Assembly (NCBI GenBank): GCA_963652075.1 | Contig: CAVJRQ010000028.1 | Location: forward strand, 1 to 16,948 | Reading direction: 5' to 3' | DNA from: Phocaeicola_A sp963652075 | GTDB lineage: Bacteria; Bacteroidota; Bacteroidia; Bacteroidales; Bacteroidaceae | Length of the DNA stretch: 16,948 nt | In this document: positions 1 through 6,602 of the stretch, one piece after another | Layout: each line of letters opens with the position of its first letter | Position numbering within the stretch: the first letter of the stretch is position 1 | The notes under the pieces: generated by a model | Database searches by the model: none | What the model saw: only the letters and a program-made list of their open reading frames with translations | What the model was told of the DNA's origin: nothing | Position numbers and translations under genes: made by a program

Positions 1-167
1 GTACCGTCGAACTGACCGTGCATTGTGTCATACTTCAGCATGTAAGCCATGTAATCTACCGGGCAGAGGTCGTTGATACCAACGATCTGAATGTCGTTTC
101 TCTTCTGAGCTGCACGGAAAACAAAACGTCCGATACGGCCAAAACCATTAATACCTACTTTAATCAT
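1..167 (-). CDS. gapA: Glyceraldehyde-3-phosphate dehydrogenase, N-terminal part (cut by window edge)
   Basis: Glycolytic and gluconeogenic cytosolic enzyme that oxidises glyceraldehyde-3-phosphate to 1,3-bisphosphoglycerate with NAD. Only the first 55 codons, plus two bases of the next, lie inside the window. Reading the minus strand from the ATG at 167-165 gives MIKVGINGFGRIGR at residues 1-14, the classic glycine-rich start of the NAD-binding Rossmann fold, then IVGINDL at 29-35. The catalytic Cys-Thr pair lies outside the window. The gene is divergent from mscL, and a TAnnTTTG promoter at 278-285 would give a leader of about 100 bases. The family is clear. Which GAPDH paralogue this is cannot be settled from the fragment. 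Confidence 0.95.
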   Translation of the reverse strand, partial: MIKVGINGFGRIGRFVFRAAQKRNDIQIVGINDLCPVDYMAYMLKYDTMHGQFDG

Positions 168-259
168 CTCATTAAAACTTTAAAAATTGTTTATAATATA
201 ACGTCTAAATTATCTATCTATCAAGCGGAAAGGGAATCCTGTCTTACTCTTTTCCAAAA

Positions 260-267
260 TATTTTTG
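260..267 (+). promoter_or_regulatory. Possible mscL promoter, -7 element
   Basis: The plus strand reads TATTTTTG, matching TAnnTTTG, 71 bases before the mscL start. I see no good TTTG at the -33 distance, so this is only a candidate. It lies 10 bases from the oppositely directed gapA -7 element, so the two start sites would almost coincide. Confidence 0.35.
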
Positions 268-277
268 AATTCGGATG

Positions 278-285
278 CAAAAGTA
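278..285 (-). promoter_or_regulatory. gapA promoter, -7 element
   Basis: The minus strand reads TACTTTTG, an exact match to the Bacteroidetes -7 consensus TAnnTTTG. A TTTG at 312-309 is a possible -33 box, but the 23-base spacer is a little long. The resulting leader to the gapA start is about 100 bases and AT-rich. Confidence 0.6.
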
Positions 286-338
286 AGAAAATATTTTTAC
301 ATTCGCACCAAAATAATAATAAAAAAAGCTAAGCTTCT

Positions 339-794
339 ATGGGAAAAAGTGATATTCTTCAAGAGTTTAAAGCGTTTGCCATGAAGGGCAACGTGATTGA
401 CATGGCCGTCGGTGTAATCATCGGTGGCGCGTTCGGAAAGATTGTTTCGTCCGTCGTAGCGGACATCATCATGCCACCGCTCGGTTTGTTGATAGGCGGC
501 GTAAACTTCACCGACCTGAAGTTGGTGATGAAACCTGCCGTCATTGAGGACGGCAAGGAAGTGGCGGCCGCCGTCACGCTCAACTACGGCAATTTCCTGC
601 AGGTAACGTTCGACTTCCTCATCATCGCCCTCTCCATCTTCTTCTTCATCAAGTTGCTCACCCGACTCACCACGAAGAAGAAAAAGGAGGAAGAGGCTCC
701 GGCGGCTCCCGCTCCTGCCCCCGAACCGACCAAAGAGGAACTTTTGCTCACCGAAATCCGGGATTTGTTGAAGGAACAAGCCGGAAAAGAGTAG
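339..794 (+). CDS. mscL: Large-conductance mechanosensitive channel MscL
   Basis: Inner-membrane channel that opens under membrane tension and releases solutes on hypo-osmotic shock. The 151-residue product is close to the usual 130-150. Residues 16-48 hold the family signature, GNVIDMAVGVIIGGAFGK followed by VADIIMPPLG, which forms the pore-lining first transmembrane helix. A second hydrophobic helix spans about 92-107 (FLIIALSIFFFIKLL). The C-terminal tail has a lysine/glutamate run, a proline/alanine linker (about 119-130) and the conserved cytoplasmic bundle helix TKEELLLTEIRDLLKEQ, nearly identical to the E. coli C-terminus. The ATG at 339 lacks a Shine-Dalgarno sequence, which is normal in this phylum. 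guaA follows 67 bases after the stop but has its own promoter. Confidence 0.97.
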   Translation: MGKSDILQEFKAFAMKGNVIDMAVGVIIGGAFGKIVSSVVADIIMPPLGLLIGGVNFTDLKLVMKPAVIEDGKEVAAAVTLNYGNFLQVTFDFLIIALSIFFFIKLLTRLTTKKKKEEEAPAAPAPAPEPTKEELLLTEIRDLLKEQAGKE

Positions 795-802
795 CCGCAC
801 AG

Positions 803-832
803 TTTCCCGTGTTTGGAAAATGACTATCTTTG
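803..832 (+). promoter_or_regulatory. guaA promoter
   Basis: TATCTTTG at 825-832 matches TAnnTTTG exactly, and TTTC at 803-806 is a near -33 box with an 18-base spacer. The expected start site, about 838-840, lies roughly 23 bases before the ATG at 862. This makes an upstream TTG start at 841 unlikely. Confidence 0.7.
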
Positions 833-861
833 CGCCGTAATTGAAAATTAAAACCCAGCTT

Positions 862-2415
862 ATGCAAGAAAAAATTATCATACTTGACTTCGGTTCACAA
901 ACCACTCAGTTGATTGGGCGACGCGTACGCGAGCTCGACACCTACTGCGAAATCGTGCCCTACAACAAGTTTCCGCATGACGACCCGTCGGTCATCGGTG
1001 TCATCCTCTCGGGAAGCCCGTTCTCGGTGTACGATGAGAAAGCTTTCAAGGTAGACCTCACCGGCATCCGCGGCAAATACCCTCTCTTGGGCATCTGCTA
1101 CGGGGCTCAGTTCATGGCCTACACCAACGGCGGCAAGGTGGAGCCGGCCGGTACCCGCGAATATGGACGTGCCCGGTTGGCCAAGTTTGACCATACAAAC
1201 CCCTTGCTGAAGGATGTGCGCGACAATTCACAGGTGTGGATGAGCCACGGTGATACCATCACCGCCATCCCCGACAACTTCAGCATCATCGCCTCCACGG
1301 ACAAGGTGGCAGTGGCCGCCTACCAAGCCAACAACGAGAAGCTGTGGGGCGTGCAGTTCCATCCTGAGGTGTTCCACAGCGAGGACGGCACACAGATACT
1401 GAAAAACTTCGTGGTGGACATCTGCGGCAGCAAACAGGACTGGAGCGCGGCTTCGTTCATCGAGAGCACGGTGGCTCAGCTGAAGGAGAAGTTGGGCGAT
1501 GACAAGGTGGTGCTCGGACTGAGCGGAGGCGTGGATTCATCGGTAGCGGCAGTGTTGCTCAACCGCGCCATTGGCAAGAACCTGACCTGCATCTTCGTAG
1601 ACCACGGCATGCTGCGCAAGAACGAGTTCAAGAATGTGCTCCACGACTACGAGTGCCTCGGGCTGAACGTTATCGGCGTGGACGCGAGCCAGAAGTTCTT
1701 CAGCGAATTGGCTGGTGTGACCGAGCCTGAGCGCAAACGCAAAATCATAGGCAAGGGCTTCATTGACGTGTTCGACGAAGAGGCCCGCAAGCTGAAAGAC
1801 GTGAAATGGCTGGCACAAGGAACCATCTATCCCGACTGCATCGAATCACTCTCCATCACCGGAACGACTATCAAGAGTCACCATAACGTGGGCGGACTGC
1901 CCGAGAAGATGAACCTCAAGCTCTGCGAGCCTCTGCGCTTGCTCTTCAAGGACGAGGTTCGCCGCGTAGGTCGCCAACTGGGAATGCCCGAACACTTGAT
2001 TACGCGCCACCCCTTCCCGGGACCGGGACTGGCTGTGCGTATCCTGGGCGACATCACCCCCGAGAAGGTACGCATCCTGCAGGACGCTGACGACATCTTC
2101 ATCCAAGGCTTGCGCGACTGGACCACGAAGGATGCCGAGGGTAACGAGACGGCTCTTTACCACCAGGTGTGGCAAGCGGGTGTCATCCTGCTGCCCGTGC
2201 AGAGTGTCGGCGTGATGGGTGACGAGCGTACCTACGAACGTGCCGTGGCTTTGCGTGCCGTCACCAGTACGGATGCCATGACGGCAGACTGGGCTCACCT
2301 ACCCTACGAATTCCTGGCGAAGGTCTCCAACGACATCATCAACAAGGTGAAGGGAGTGAACCGCGTCACCTACGACATCTCCTCCAAACCACCCTCGACC
2401 ATCGAGTGGGAATAA
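862..2415 (+). CDS. guaA: GMP synthase (glutamine-hydrolysing)
   Basis: Cytosolic enzyme of the last step of de novo GMP synthesis: XMP plus glutamine and ATP gives GMP. The product is 517 residues, of usual length. An N-terminal class I glutamine amidotransferase domain carries GICYGAQ with nucleophile Cys79, and HPE with His167 and Glu169 completing the triad. The ATP-pyrophosphatase domain starts at about 205 and has the PP-loop LSGGVDSSV at 220-228. The C-terminal dimerisation domain ends in KPPSTIEWE, the typical family terminus. The reading frame is open upstream to a TTG at 841, but that adds only seven residues next to the promoter, so I chose the ATG at 862. The gene converges on rsmE across a palindromic repeat array. 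Confidence 0.98.
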   Translation: MQEKIIILDFGSQTTQLIGRRVRELDTYCEIVPYNKFPHDDPSVIGVILSGSPFSVYDEKAFKVDLTGIRGKYPLLGICYGAQFMAYTNGGKVEPAGTREYGRARLAKFDHTNPLLKDVRDNSQVWMSHGDTITAIPDNFSIIASTDKVAVAAYQANNEKLWGVQFHPEVFHSEDGTQILKNFVVDICGSKQDWSAASFIESTVAQLKEKLGDDKVVLGLSGGVDSSVAAVLLNRAIGKNLTCIFVDHGMLRKNEFKNVLHDYECLGLNVIGVDASQKFFSELAGVTEPERKRKIIGKGFIDVFDEEARKLKDVKWLAQGTIYPDCIESLSITGTTIKSHHNVGGLPEKMNLKLCEPLRLLFKDEVRRVGRQLGMPEHLITRHPFPGPGLAVRILGDITPEKVRILQDADDIFIQGLRDWTTKDAEGNETALYHQVWQAGVILLPVQSVGVMGDERTYERAVALRAVTSTDAMTADWAHLPYEFLAKVSNDIINKVKGVNRVTYDISSKPPSTIEWE

Positions 2416-2420
2416 GGGGG

Positions 2421-2512
2421 AAAAAAACGCAAGTACTTACATCGGGTCACGTAAGTACTTTCATCGGGCTACGTAAGTACTTACGTTGGGACACGTAAGT
2501 ACTTACGTTTTT
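2421..2512. terminator. Probable bidirectional terminator for guaA and rsmE
   Basis: The repeat array is bracketed by seven A residues (2421-2427) and five T residues (2508-2512), so hairpins formed on either strand are followed by a U-tract. It sits exactly between the stop codons of the convergent guaA (ends 2415) and rsmE (stop codon at 2514-2512, overlapping the T-tract). The terminator role is inferred from position and shape. Confidence 0.6.
2428..2508. repeat. 22-bp palindromic tandem array (3.7 copies) between convergent genes
   Basis: Four units start at 2428, 2450, 2472 and 2494 with an exact 22-bp period; the last is cut at 15 bases. Each contains the self-complementary core AAGTACTT. 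In units 3 and 4 the palindrome extends to 16 bases, ACGTAAGTACTTACGT (2471-2486 and 2493-2508). The spacer between cores is a GGG-containing eight-mer that differs in each copy. Unit 1 and unit 4 can also pair with each other through an 18-bp stem with one mismatch that includes the flanking A-tract and T-tract. Confidence 0.9.
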
Positions 2513-3216
2513 CAGCCTATCTGATTGCAGAGATTCATTAGGTGGCAAGCAACGAGAGCCGCGGTTTCGGTACGCAAACGGGACTTGCCGAGGCTGACGG
2601 GAACGAAGCCGCAGGAGAGGGCGAGAGCGACTTCTTCTTCACTGAAATCCCCTTCGGGACCTATCAACACCAAGGAATCATCGCCGGGTCGGATCGCTTG
2701 CTTCAACGGGGTCTTCTCACCCGGGTGACAGTGGGCGATAAACTTTCCTCCGGTAAAGGGCTGACTGACGAACTTCCGGAAATCCGTCATCTCGTTGAGC
2801 ACCGGCTTGCGAGCCTTGAGTGACTGCTTCATGGCGGAGACGAGGATTTTGTCCACCCGCTCCGGCTTCACCGTACGGCGTTCCGAATAGCGGCAGTTGA
2901 GGAACGTCAACTCATCGAAGCCTATCTCCGTAGCTTTCTCGACGAACCACTCGGTGCGGTCCATGTTCTTGGTGGGTGCCAAAGCGAGGTGCAGATGGCC
3001 GTTCCAAAGCGGTTCCTGTTCGGTACGTTCGATGATGCGCACACGGCAGCGTTTACCGCTCGTGCCGGCAATCTCCGCCTTATAGAAGCAGCCCTTGCCA
3101 TCGGTCAGCATCAGTTCGTCGCCTTGTTGCAGGCGCAACACGCGCATGCAGTGTGCCGCCTCCTCTTCGGGCAGCTCGTCCGTCGTCTCAATGTTCGGGG
3201 TATAAAACAGATTCAT
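2512..3216 (-). CDS. rsmE: 16S rRNA (uracil-1498-N3)-methyltransferase RsmE
   Basis: Methylates N3 of U1498 (E. coli numbering) in 16S rRNA near the decoding site, using S-adenosylmethionine. It is a SPOUT-class enzyme with a C-terminal trefoil knot. The 234-residue product is of usual length. An N-terminal PUA-like RNA-binding part spans about 1-70 (HCMRVLRLQQGDELMLTDG at 22-40). EKATEIG at 93-99 and the knot motifs IGPEGDFSEEE (185-195) and LGKSRLRTETAA (209-220) are diagnostic. The start is the ATG at 3216. A TAnnTTTG element at 3287-3294 gives a leader of about 65 bases. It appears to be transcribed alone and stops inside the T-tract of the array it shares with guaA. Confidence 0.96.
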   Translation of the reverse strand: MNLFYTPNIETTDELPEEEAAHCMRVLRLQQGDELMLTDGKGCFYKAEIAGTSGKRCRVRIIERTEQEPLWNGHLHLALAPTKNMDRTEWFVEKATEIGFDELTFLNCRYSERRTVKPERVDKILVSAMKQSLKARKPVLNEMTDFRKFVSQPFTGGKFIAHCHPGEKTPLKQAIRPGDDSLVLIGPEGDFSEEEVALALSCGFVPVSLGKSRLRTETAALVACHLMNLCNQIG

Positions 3217-3286
3217 AAGTTCAGCTTTTCAGTTTAACGGTTTGGTTCACGCCAATGCCCGGTCTATATCAGGCGCAGCGATGACA

Positions 3287-3294
3287 CAAAAGTA
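3287..3294 (-). promoter_or_regulatory. rsmE promoter, -7 element
   Basis: The minus strand reads TACTTTTG, an exact TAnnTTTG match about 70 bases before the rsmE start. No clear TTTG is present at the -33 position. Confidence 0.5.
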
Positions 3295-3390
3295 CACTTT
3301 TCCGAAATACCTCCGTCTTTTTACGGAAAGAATTTACTCTATCGTAAAGTCTTTGCCGGATAACGTTACAACCCACACCTCATTACGACG

Positions 3391-3429
3391 AAGGGCCTTG
3401 GCAAGTTTTCACACTCGACCAAAGCCCTT
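3391..3429 (-). terminator. Hairpin downstream of rubrerythrin, possible 3' end
   Basis: The arms at 3419-3429 and 3391-3401 pair over 11 bp around a 17-base loop. In minus-strand RNA every position pairs, with one U-G wobble; in plus-strand RNA the same position is a C-A mismatch. That asymmetry suggests the structure works in the rubrerythrin-strand transcript, 54-92 bases after its stop. There is no U-tract, so it may be a processing or stability element rather than an intrinsic terminator. Confidence 0.4.
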
Positions 3430-3482
3430 GTATTCCTGCCCCGTCGACCAATGTCGTGGGCACACTAAACAATTACTAATCC

Positions 3483-4034
3483 TTACTTCTTGAAGTAACG
3501 GTTGTACAGACCTTCGAAGCCTTTGCCGTGACGGGCCTCGTCCTTCGCCATTTCGTGAACGGTGTCGTGGATAGCGTCAAGGTTCAGTTCCTTGGCACGG
3601 CGTGCGATGCGGTTCTTGTCGGCGCAAGCTCCAGACTCGGCACTCATGCGCTTCTCAAGGTTGGTCTTGGTGTCCCACACCATGTCGCCCAACAGTTCGG
3701 CAAACTTGGCAGCGTGCTCCGCCTCTTCCCATGCGTAGCGTTTGAAAGCCTCAGCCACTTCGGGATAACCTTCGCGGTCGGCCTGACGGCTCATTGCCAG
3801 ATACATGCCCACTTCCGAGCACTCACCGTTGAAATGCGCGTTCAGGTCTTTCAGCATCTCCTCGTCGCAGCCTTTGGCAACGCCAATCACGTGTTCGGTC
3901 TCGAACGTCAATGCGGCAGTCTCGTCCAGTTCTTTGAACTTGGAAGCCGGTGCCTTACATTGTGGGCAGCGCTCGGGAGCTTCGTTACCTTCATGAACAT
4001 AACCACATACAGTACAAATAAATTTCTTAGCCAT
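3483..4034 (-). CDS. rbr: Rubrerythrin with N-terminal rubredoxin domain (reverse rubrerythrin type)
   Basis: Cytosolic non-haem iron protein that reduces hydrogen peroxide in anaerobes, taking electrons through a rubredoxin centre. The product is 183 residues. The rubredoxin-like site is at the N-terminus (Cys7, Cys10, Cys23, Cys26; CTVCGY and CPQCKAP), not the C-terminus as in the classic Desulfovibrio protein. The ferritin-like four-helix domain follows from about 55. Likely di-iron ligands are Glu71/Glu74 (NGECSEVGMY), EEAEH at 103-107 and HEMAKDEARH at 160-169. The gene lies 60 bases downstream of perR on the same strand, and its only candidate internal promoter is weak (GATATTTG), so it is probably co-transcribed from the PerR-controlled promoter. 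Exact electron donors cannot be seen here. Confidence 0.95.
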   Translation of the reverse strand: MAKKFICTVCGYVHEGNEAPERCPQCKAPASKFKELDETAALTFETEHVIGVAKGCDEEMLKDLNAHFNGECSEVGMYLAMSRQADREGYPEVAEAFKRYAWEEAEHAAKFAELLGDMVWDTKTNLEKRMSAESGACADKNRIARRAKELNLDAIHDTVHEMAKDEARHGKGFEGLYNRYFKK

Positions 4035-4094
4035 AGTCGTAATTTTTAAAAGTTAGTTAGTTATTCAAATATCTCTATCAATTTTGTTCCATTC

Positions 4095-4529
4095 TCAGTC
4101 GACCTTGTCCAACTTGCGTAGACAGTCTTTGCAAATGCCTTTGTAATATTGGTGAACCTCCGTCACCCGGTTGCCGTCAATGGTCAAACAGGAAGAGTCC
4201 TCCTTGTTGACGTTCTGCAACGGAATGTCGAGAATCCGTCCACACTGACGGCAGAGGAAGTGCGCGTGGGGCGTGACGTCACCATCGAAGCAGGTTACTT
4301 TTTCATCGATAGTCAACATCTGCGTAGCTCCGTGCTCAACGAAGAGCTTTAGCGTATTGTAGACCGTCGTGCGCGACAGTGTCGGATACCTTGGCGACAA
4401 GGCCGTAAAGATTTCGTCCACTGTCGGATGTGTGCGATGCGTCAGCAGATAGTGCATTATCGCCATCCGTTGCACGGAAGCCTTGATGCCGTATCTTTCC
4501 AACTCGCTAACCAGTTCAATCGTTTTCAT
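4095..4529 (-). CDS. perR: PerR-type peroxide-sensing repressor (Fur family)
   Basis: DNA-binding repressor that senses peroxide by iron-catalysed oxidation of its own histidines and then releases peroxide-defence genes. The 144-residue protein has an N-terminal winged helix (about 10-80; LSRTTVYNTLKLF is the recognition region). The structural zinc site is Cys93, Cys96, Cys133 and Cys136. The regulatory metal ligands of Bacillus subtilis PerR (His37, Asp85, His91, His93, Asp104) all appear with a constant offset of three: His34, Asp82, His88, His90 and Asp101. Asp at the last position, rather than Glu, favours PerR over Fur or Zur. A perfect PerR-type operator lies 9 bases before the start codon, implying autoregulation, and rubrerythrin is the next gene. 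Confidence 0.92.
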   Translation of the reverse strand: MKTIELVSELERYGIKASVQRMAIMHYLLTHRTHPTVDEIFTALSPRYPTLSRTTVYNTLKLFVEHGATQMLTIDEKVTCFDGDVTPHAHFLCRQCGRILDIPLQNVNKEDSSCLTIDGNRVTEVHQYYKGICKDCLRKLDKVD

Positions 4530-4538
4530 CTTCCAATA

Positions 4539-4553
4539 TTGTAATGATTACAA
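4539..4553. promoter_or_regulatory. PerR operator (PER box)
   Basis: TTGTAATGATTACAA is a perfect 7-1-7 inverted repeat that closely matches the known PerR consensus TTATAATNATTATAA. It lies between the perR promoter and its start codon, at roughly +8 to +23 of the expected transcript, where bound repressor would block transcription. Identification is by sequence similarity and context. Confidence 0.8.
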
Positions 4554-4567
4554 ATTCAAATCCGTTG

Positions 4568-4598
4568 CAAATATAGAGAGATTATTCTACCCTCCAAA
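4568..4598 (-). promoter_or_regulatory. perR-rubrerythrin promoter
   Basis: On the minus strand TTTG (4598-4595), a 19-base spacer and TATATTTG (4575-4568) match the full Bacteroidetes promoter consensus. The expected start is near 4561, giving a leader of about 32 bases that contains the PerR operator. Confidence 0.8.
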
Positions 4599-4668
4599 CG
4601 ATTCGCTTCATTTTTTCAATCTATTAACAAATAGATATCCTTCTATTGGCTACTCAGCGATAGTGCAA

Positions 4669-4713
4669 ACGCCGCTGCCCATACTCTGAAAAACAGCGCA
4701 CAAGCAGCGGCGT
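4669..4713. repeat. 10-bp GC-rich inverted repeat, possible terminator of the DUF5063-rlmI operon
   Basis: ACGCCGCTGC at 4669-4678 and GCAGCGGCGT at 4704-4713 are perfectly complementary around a 25-base loop, inside an otherwise AT-rich gap. It sits 47 bases beyond the stop of the minus-strand rlmI-like gene. On that strand only a short TTT follows the stem, so intrinsic termination is possible but not clear. Confidence 0.5.
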
Positions 4714-4759
4714 ATACCGTATTTATTAAGGATTTTACTGGTTCCTTGAACGTCCTGTC

Positions 4760-5944
4760 CTACTCCACATAGAGCACCAAACCCTTCAGGTACTCGCCTT
4801 CGGGATGGTAGATGTTCACCGGGTGGTCAGCGGGTTGGGTGAGCTGATGCAGAATGCGCACACTGCGACCCGACATGGCGGCGGCGGTAAACACGGCCGT
4901 GCGGAAGTTGTCCTTCGTCACCACCTGCGAGCAGGAGAACGTGAAAAGGATACCTCCCGGCTTGATTTTCTCGAAAGCCTTAGCGTTCAGCTTGCGGTAG
5001 CCCTGCAGAGCGTTGCGCAACGCTTCTTTGTGTTTGGCGAATGCGGGCGGGTCGAGGATGATGAGATCATAGCGGTCGCCCATGCGGTCGAGAAACTTGA
5101 AAGCATCCTCGGCAAAGGCTTCGTGACGGGTATCACCCGGGAAGTTGAGCTCCACATTCTGGTTGGTGAGGTCAATGGCTTTGGCGGAGCTGTCGACAGA
5201 GTGGACGGACTTGGCACCGCCGCGCATGGCATAGAAAGAGAAGCCTCCAGTGTAGCAAAACATATTGAGGACATCCCGGTCTTTAGCGTAACGCTCCAAC
5301 AAGGCACGGTTCTCACGCTGGTCCACAAAGAAGCCTGTCTTCTGTCCCTTGAGCCAGTCTACATGAAACTTCAGCCCGTTCTCAATGGCCACGTTGTCCG
5401 TGCTTCCACCCTTGATAAAACCGTTCTCTTGACCAAGCTCAGCCTTGAAGGGAAGCGTGGTTTCGGACTTGTAGAAGATATTCTGCACCGTGTCGCCCAT
5501 CACGGCACAAAGAGCGTCAGCGATGGCCTGGCGGTCGACGTGCATACCCACGGAATGGGCTTGCATTACGGCTGTTGCGCCATAGATGTCGATGACCAGT
5601 CCGGGCAGATTGTCACCCTCACCATGCACCAGTCGATAGGTATTGTTATTGGGATTGCCCGCCACGCCAATGGTTTGGCGCACACGGTAGGCGATGGCGA
5701 TTTTCCGCTTCCAGAAGTCAAAGTCGACAGGCTCGTCCACAAACGACAACACCCTGACGGCAATGCTGCCTATCTGATAGTGGCCTACGGCGATGAACTC
5801 TTTGCCAGCCGTGAAAACCTTCACCACCTCACCCTCTTCGGGCTCGCCATCGATGGATTGGATGGCACCCGAAAATATCCACGGGTGGAATCGGCGGAGC
5901 GACTCCTCTTTACCCGGTCTAAGAAACACATGTCTGTACTCCAT
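4760..5944 (-). CDS. rlmI: Class I SAM-dependent 23S rRNA (cytosine) methyltransferase, RlmI family
   Basis: Probable m5C methyltransferase of 23S rRNA (C1962 in E. coli), acting on free RNA during large-subunit assembly. The product is 394 residues, normal for the family. A PUA domain occupies about 1-75 (SLRRFHPWIFSGAI, with GEVVKVF at 38-44), followed by an EEHEE-like region and the Rossmann methyltransferase fold from about 200. Visible motifs are QKTGFFVDQR (201-210), NMFCYTGGFS (228-237) for SAM binding, DPPAF (298-302), and SCS with candidate catalytic Cys338. Its start overlaps the end of the exonuclease gene by 26 bases, so translation is probably coupled. The exact target base is inferred from the family. 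Confidence 0.9.
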   Translation of the reverse strand: MEYRHVFLRPGKEESLRRFHPWIFSGAIQSIDGEPEEGEVVKVFTAGKEFIAVGHYQIGSIAVRVLSFVDEPVDFDFWKRKIAIAYRVRQTIGVAGNPNNNTYRLVHGEGDNLPGLVIDIYGATAVMQAHSVGMHVDRQAIADALCAVMGDTVQNIFYKSETTLPFKAELGQENGFIKGGSTDNVAIENGLKFHVDWLKGQKTGFFVDQRENRALLERYAKDRDVLNMFCYTGGFSFYAMRGGAKSVHSVDSSAKAIDLTNQNVELNFPGDTRHEAFAEDAFKFLDRMGDRYDLIILDPPAFAKHKEALRNALQGYRKLNAKAFEKIKPGGILFTFSCSQVVTKDNFRTAVFTAAAMSGRSVRILHQLTQPADHPVNIYHPEGEYLKGLVLYVE

Positions 5945-6602
5945 GATTCTCCGTTTCTGCGTTTATCTTTTTTTCTGTTTTTTCTATAGGTTTCTTCTCC
6001 ACTACATAGTCGCCGCTCTGTTTGAGGCCCTCCACGTATTCGTAAATCTTGAGGCAAGCCCAGGCGTCAGTAGCAGCGTAGAGTTTCTGTTTGTCATTGA
6101 GCACCTCCGCCTCCCAGTTGCTGAGCCGTTGCGCCTTGGAAATGCGCTGGCCGAACAGGATGGCATAGACGCGCTGAAGGCTCTTGTCATCGATGCCGAA
6201 GTCAGCCACATACTGTTGCAGCTCAAGAAACGCCCCCGGCTCGAAAGAGGAACGTTTGTGCAGGGCCCCGAAGTCATCCTTCAACGAGAGACCTATCTTC
6301 ATCACCCGCTTGTCCTCGAGAAACTGCTGCAGCGAGGCGGGCAGTCCAATGTAGTTGAGGCGAAAGAGGAAACAGACTTCGTCGGTGGAGACTTGAAGCA
6401 GGGCCACTTTGTGGTTGTGCCCGCTCACAAAGGAAGGACGGGTCTCGGTATCCACGCCCACCATGGAGTAATTCATGAGGTAAGCCACGGCCTTGTCGGT
6501 GTCCGCCTCGGTCTGTATCGTGATGATGCGTCCCCCGAAAGCGGCCACGGGCAGCGTATTGACCTCCTGTTTCGCAATGGTATTCTGTATGACCTTACTC
6601 AT
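5919..6602 (-). CDS. 3'-5' exonuclease, RNase D-like (DEDDy)
   Basis: Predicted metal-dependent 3'-5' exonuclease of the DnaQ-like superfamily, RNase D branch; the substrate is likely structured RNA such as tRNA precursors. The product is 227 residues, a single exonuclease domain without the HRDC domains of full-length RNase D. Motif I is VDTET (Asp51, Glu53), motif II lies in GLSLKDD (Asp109/Asp110) and motif III is YAATD (Tyr175, Asp179). QRLSNWE before motif III is typical of this branch. The frame is open upstream to 6644, but that extension is a poly-arginine stretch within the DUF5063 gene. The ATG at 6602 overlaps the upstream stop as ATGAGTAA, a normal coupling arrangement. The last 28 residues are a charged tail. 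Confidence 0.85.
   Translation of the reverse strand: MSKVIQNTIAKQEVNTLPVAAFGGRIITIQTEADTDKAVAYLMNYSMVGVDTETRPSFVSGHNHKVALLQVSTDEVCFLFRLNYIGLPASLQQFLEDKRVMKIGLSLKDDFGALHKRSSFEPGAFLELQQYVADFGIDDKSLQRVYAILFGQRISKAQRLSNWEAEVLNDKQKLYAATDAWACLKIYEYVEGLKQSGDYVVEKKPIEKTEKKINAETENHGVQTCVS

Noticed and set aside
841..861. TTG start for guaA seven codons upstream
   Set aside because: It would lie at the predicted transcription start, and GuaA proteins usually begin directly before the first strand that starts at the ATG at 862.
2428..2508. CRISPR array
   Set aside because: The period is 22 bp with 8-bp spacers, too short for a CRISPR array; the repeats are palindromic and no cas genes are nearby.
3242..3493. 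An 83-codon open frame on the plus strand between rsmE and rubrerythrin
   Set aside because: It overlaps the rsmE promoter and the end of rubrerythrin, has no plus-strand promoter match or recognisable domain, and its composition looks like non-coding DNA.
4805..5989. A 394-codon open frame on the plus strand opposite the rlmI-like gene
   Set aside because: It lies antisense to a gene with clear methyltransferase motifs. Long antisense frames are common in GC-biased coding DNA, and it shows no domain or promoter.
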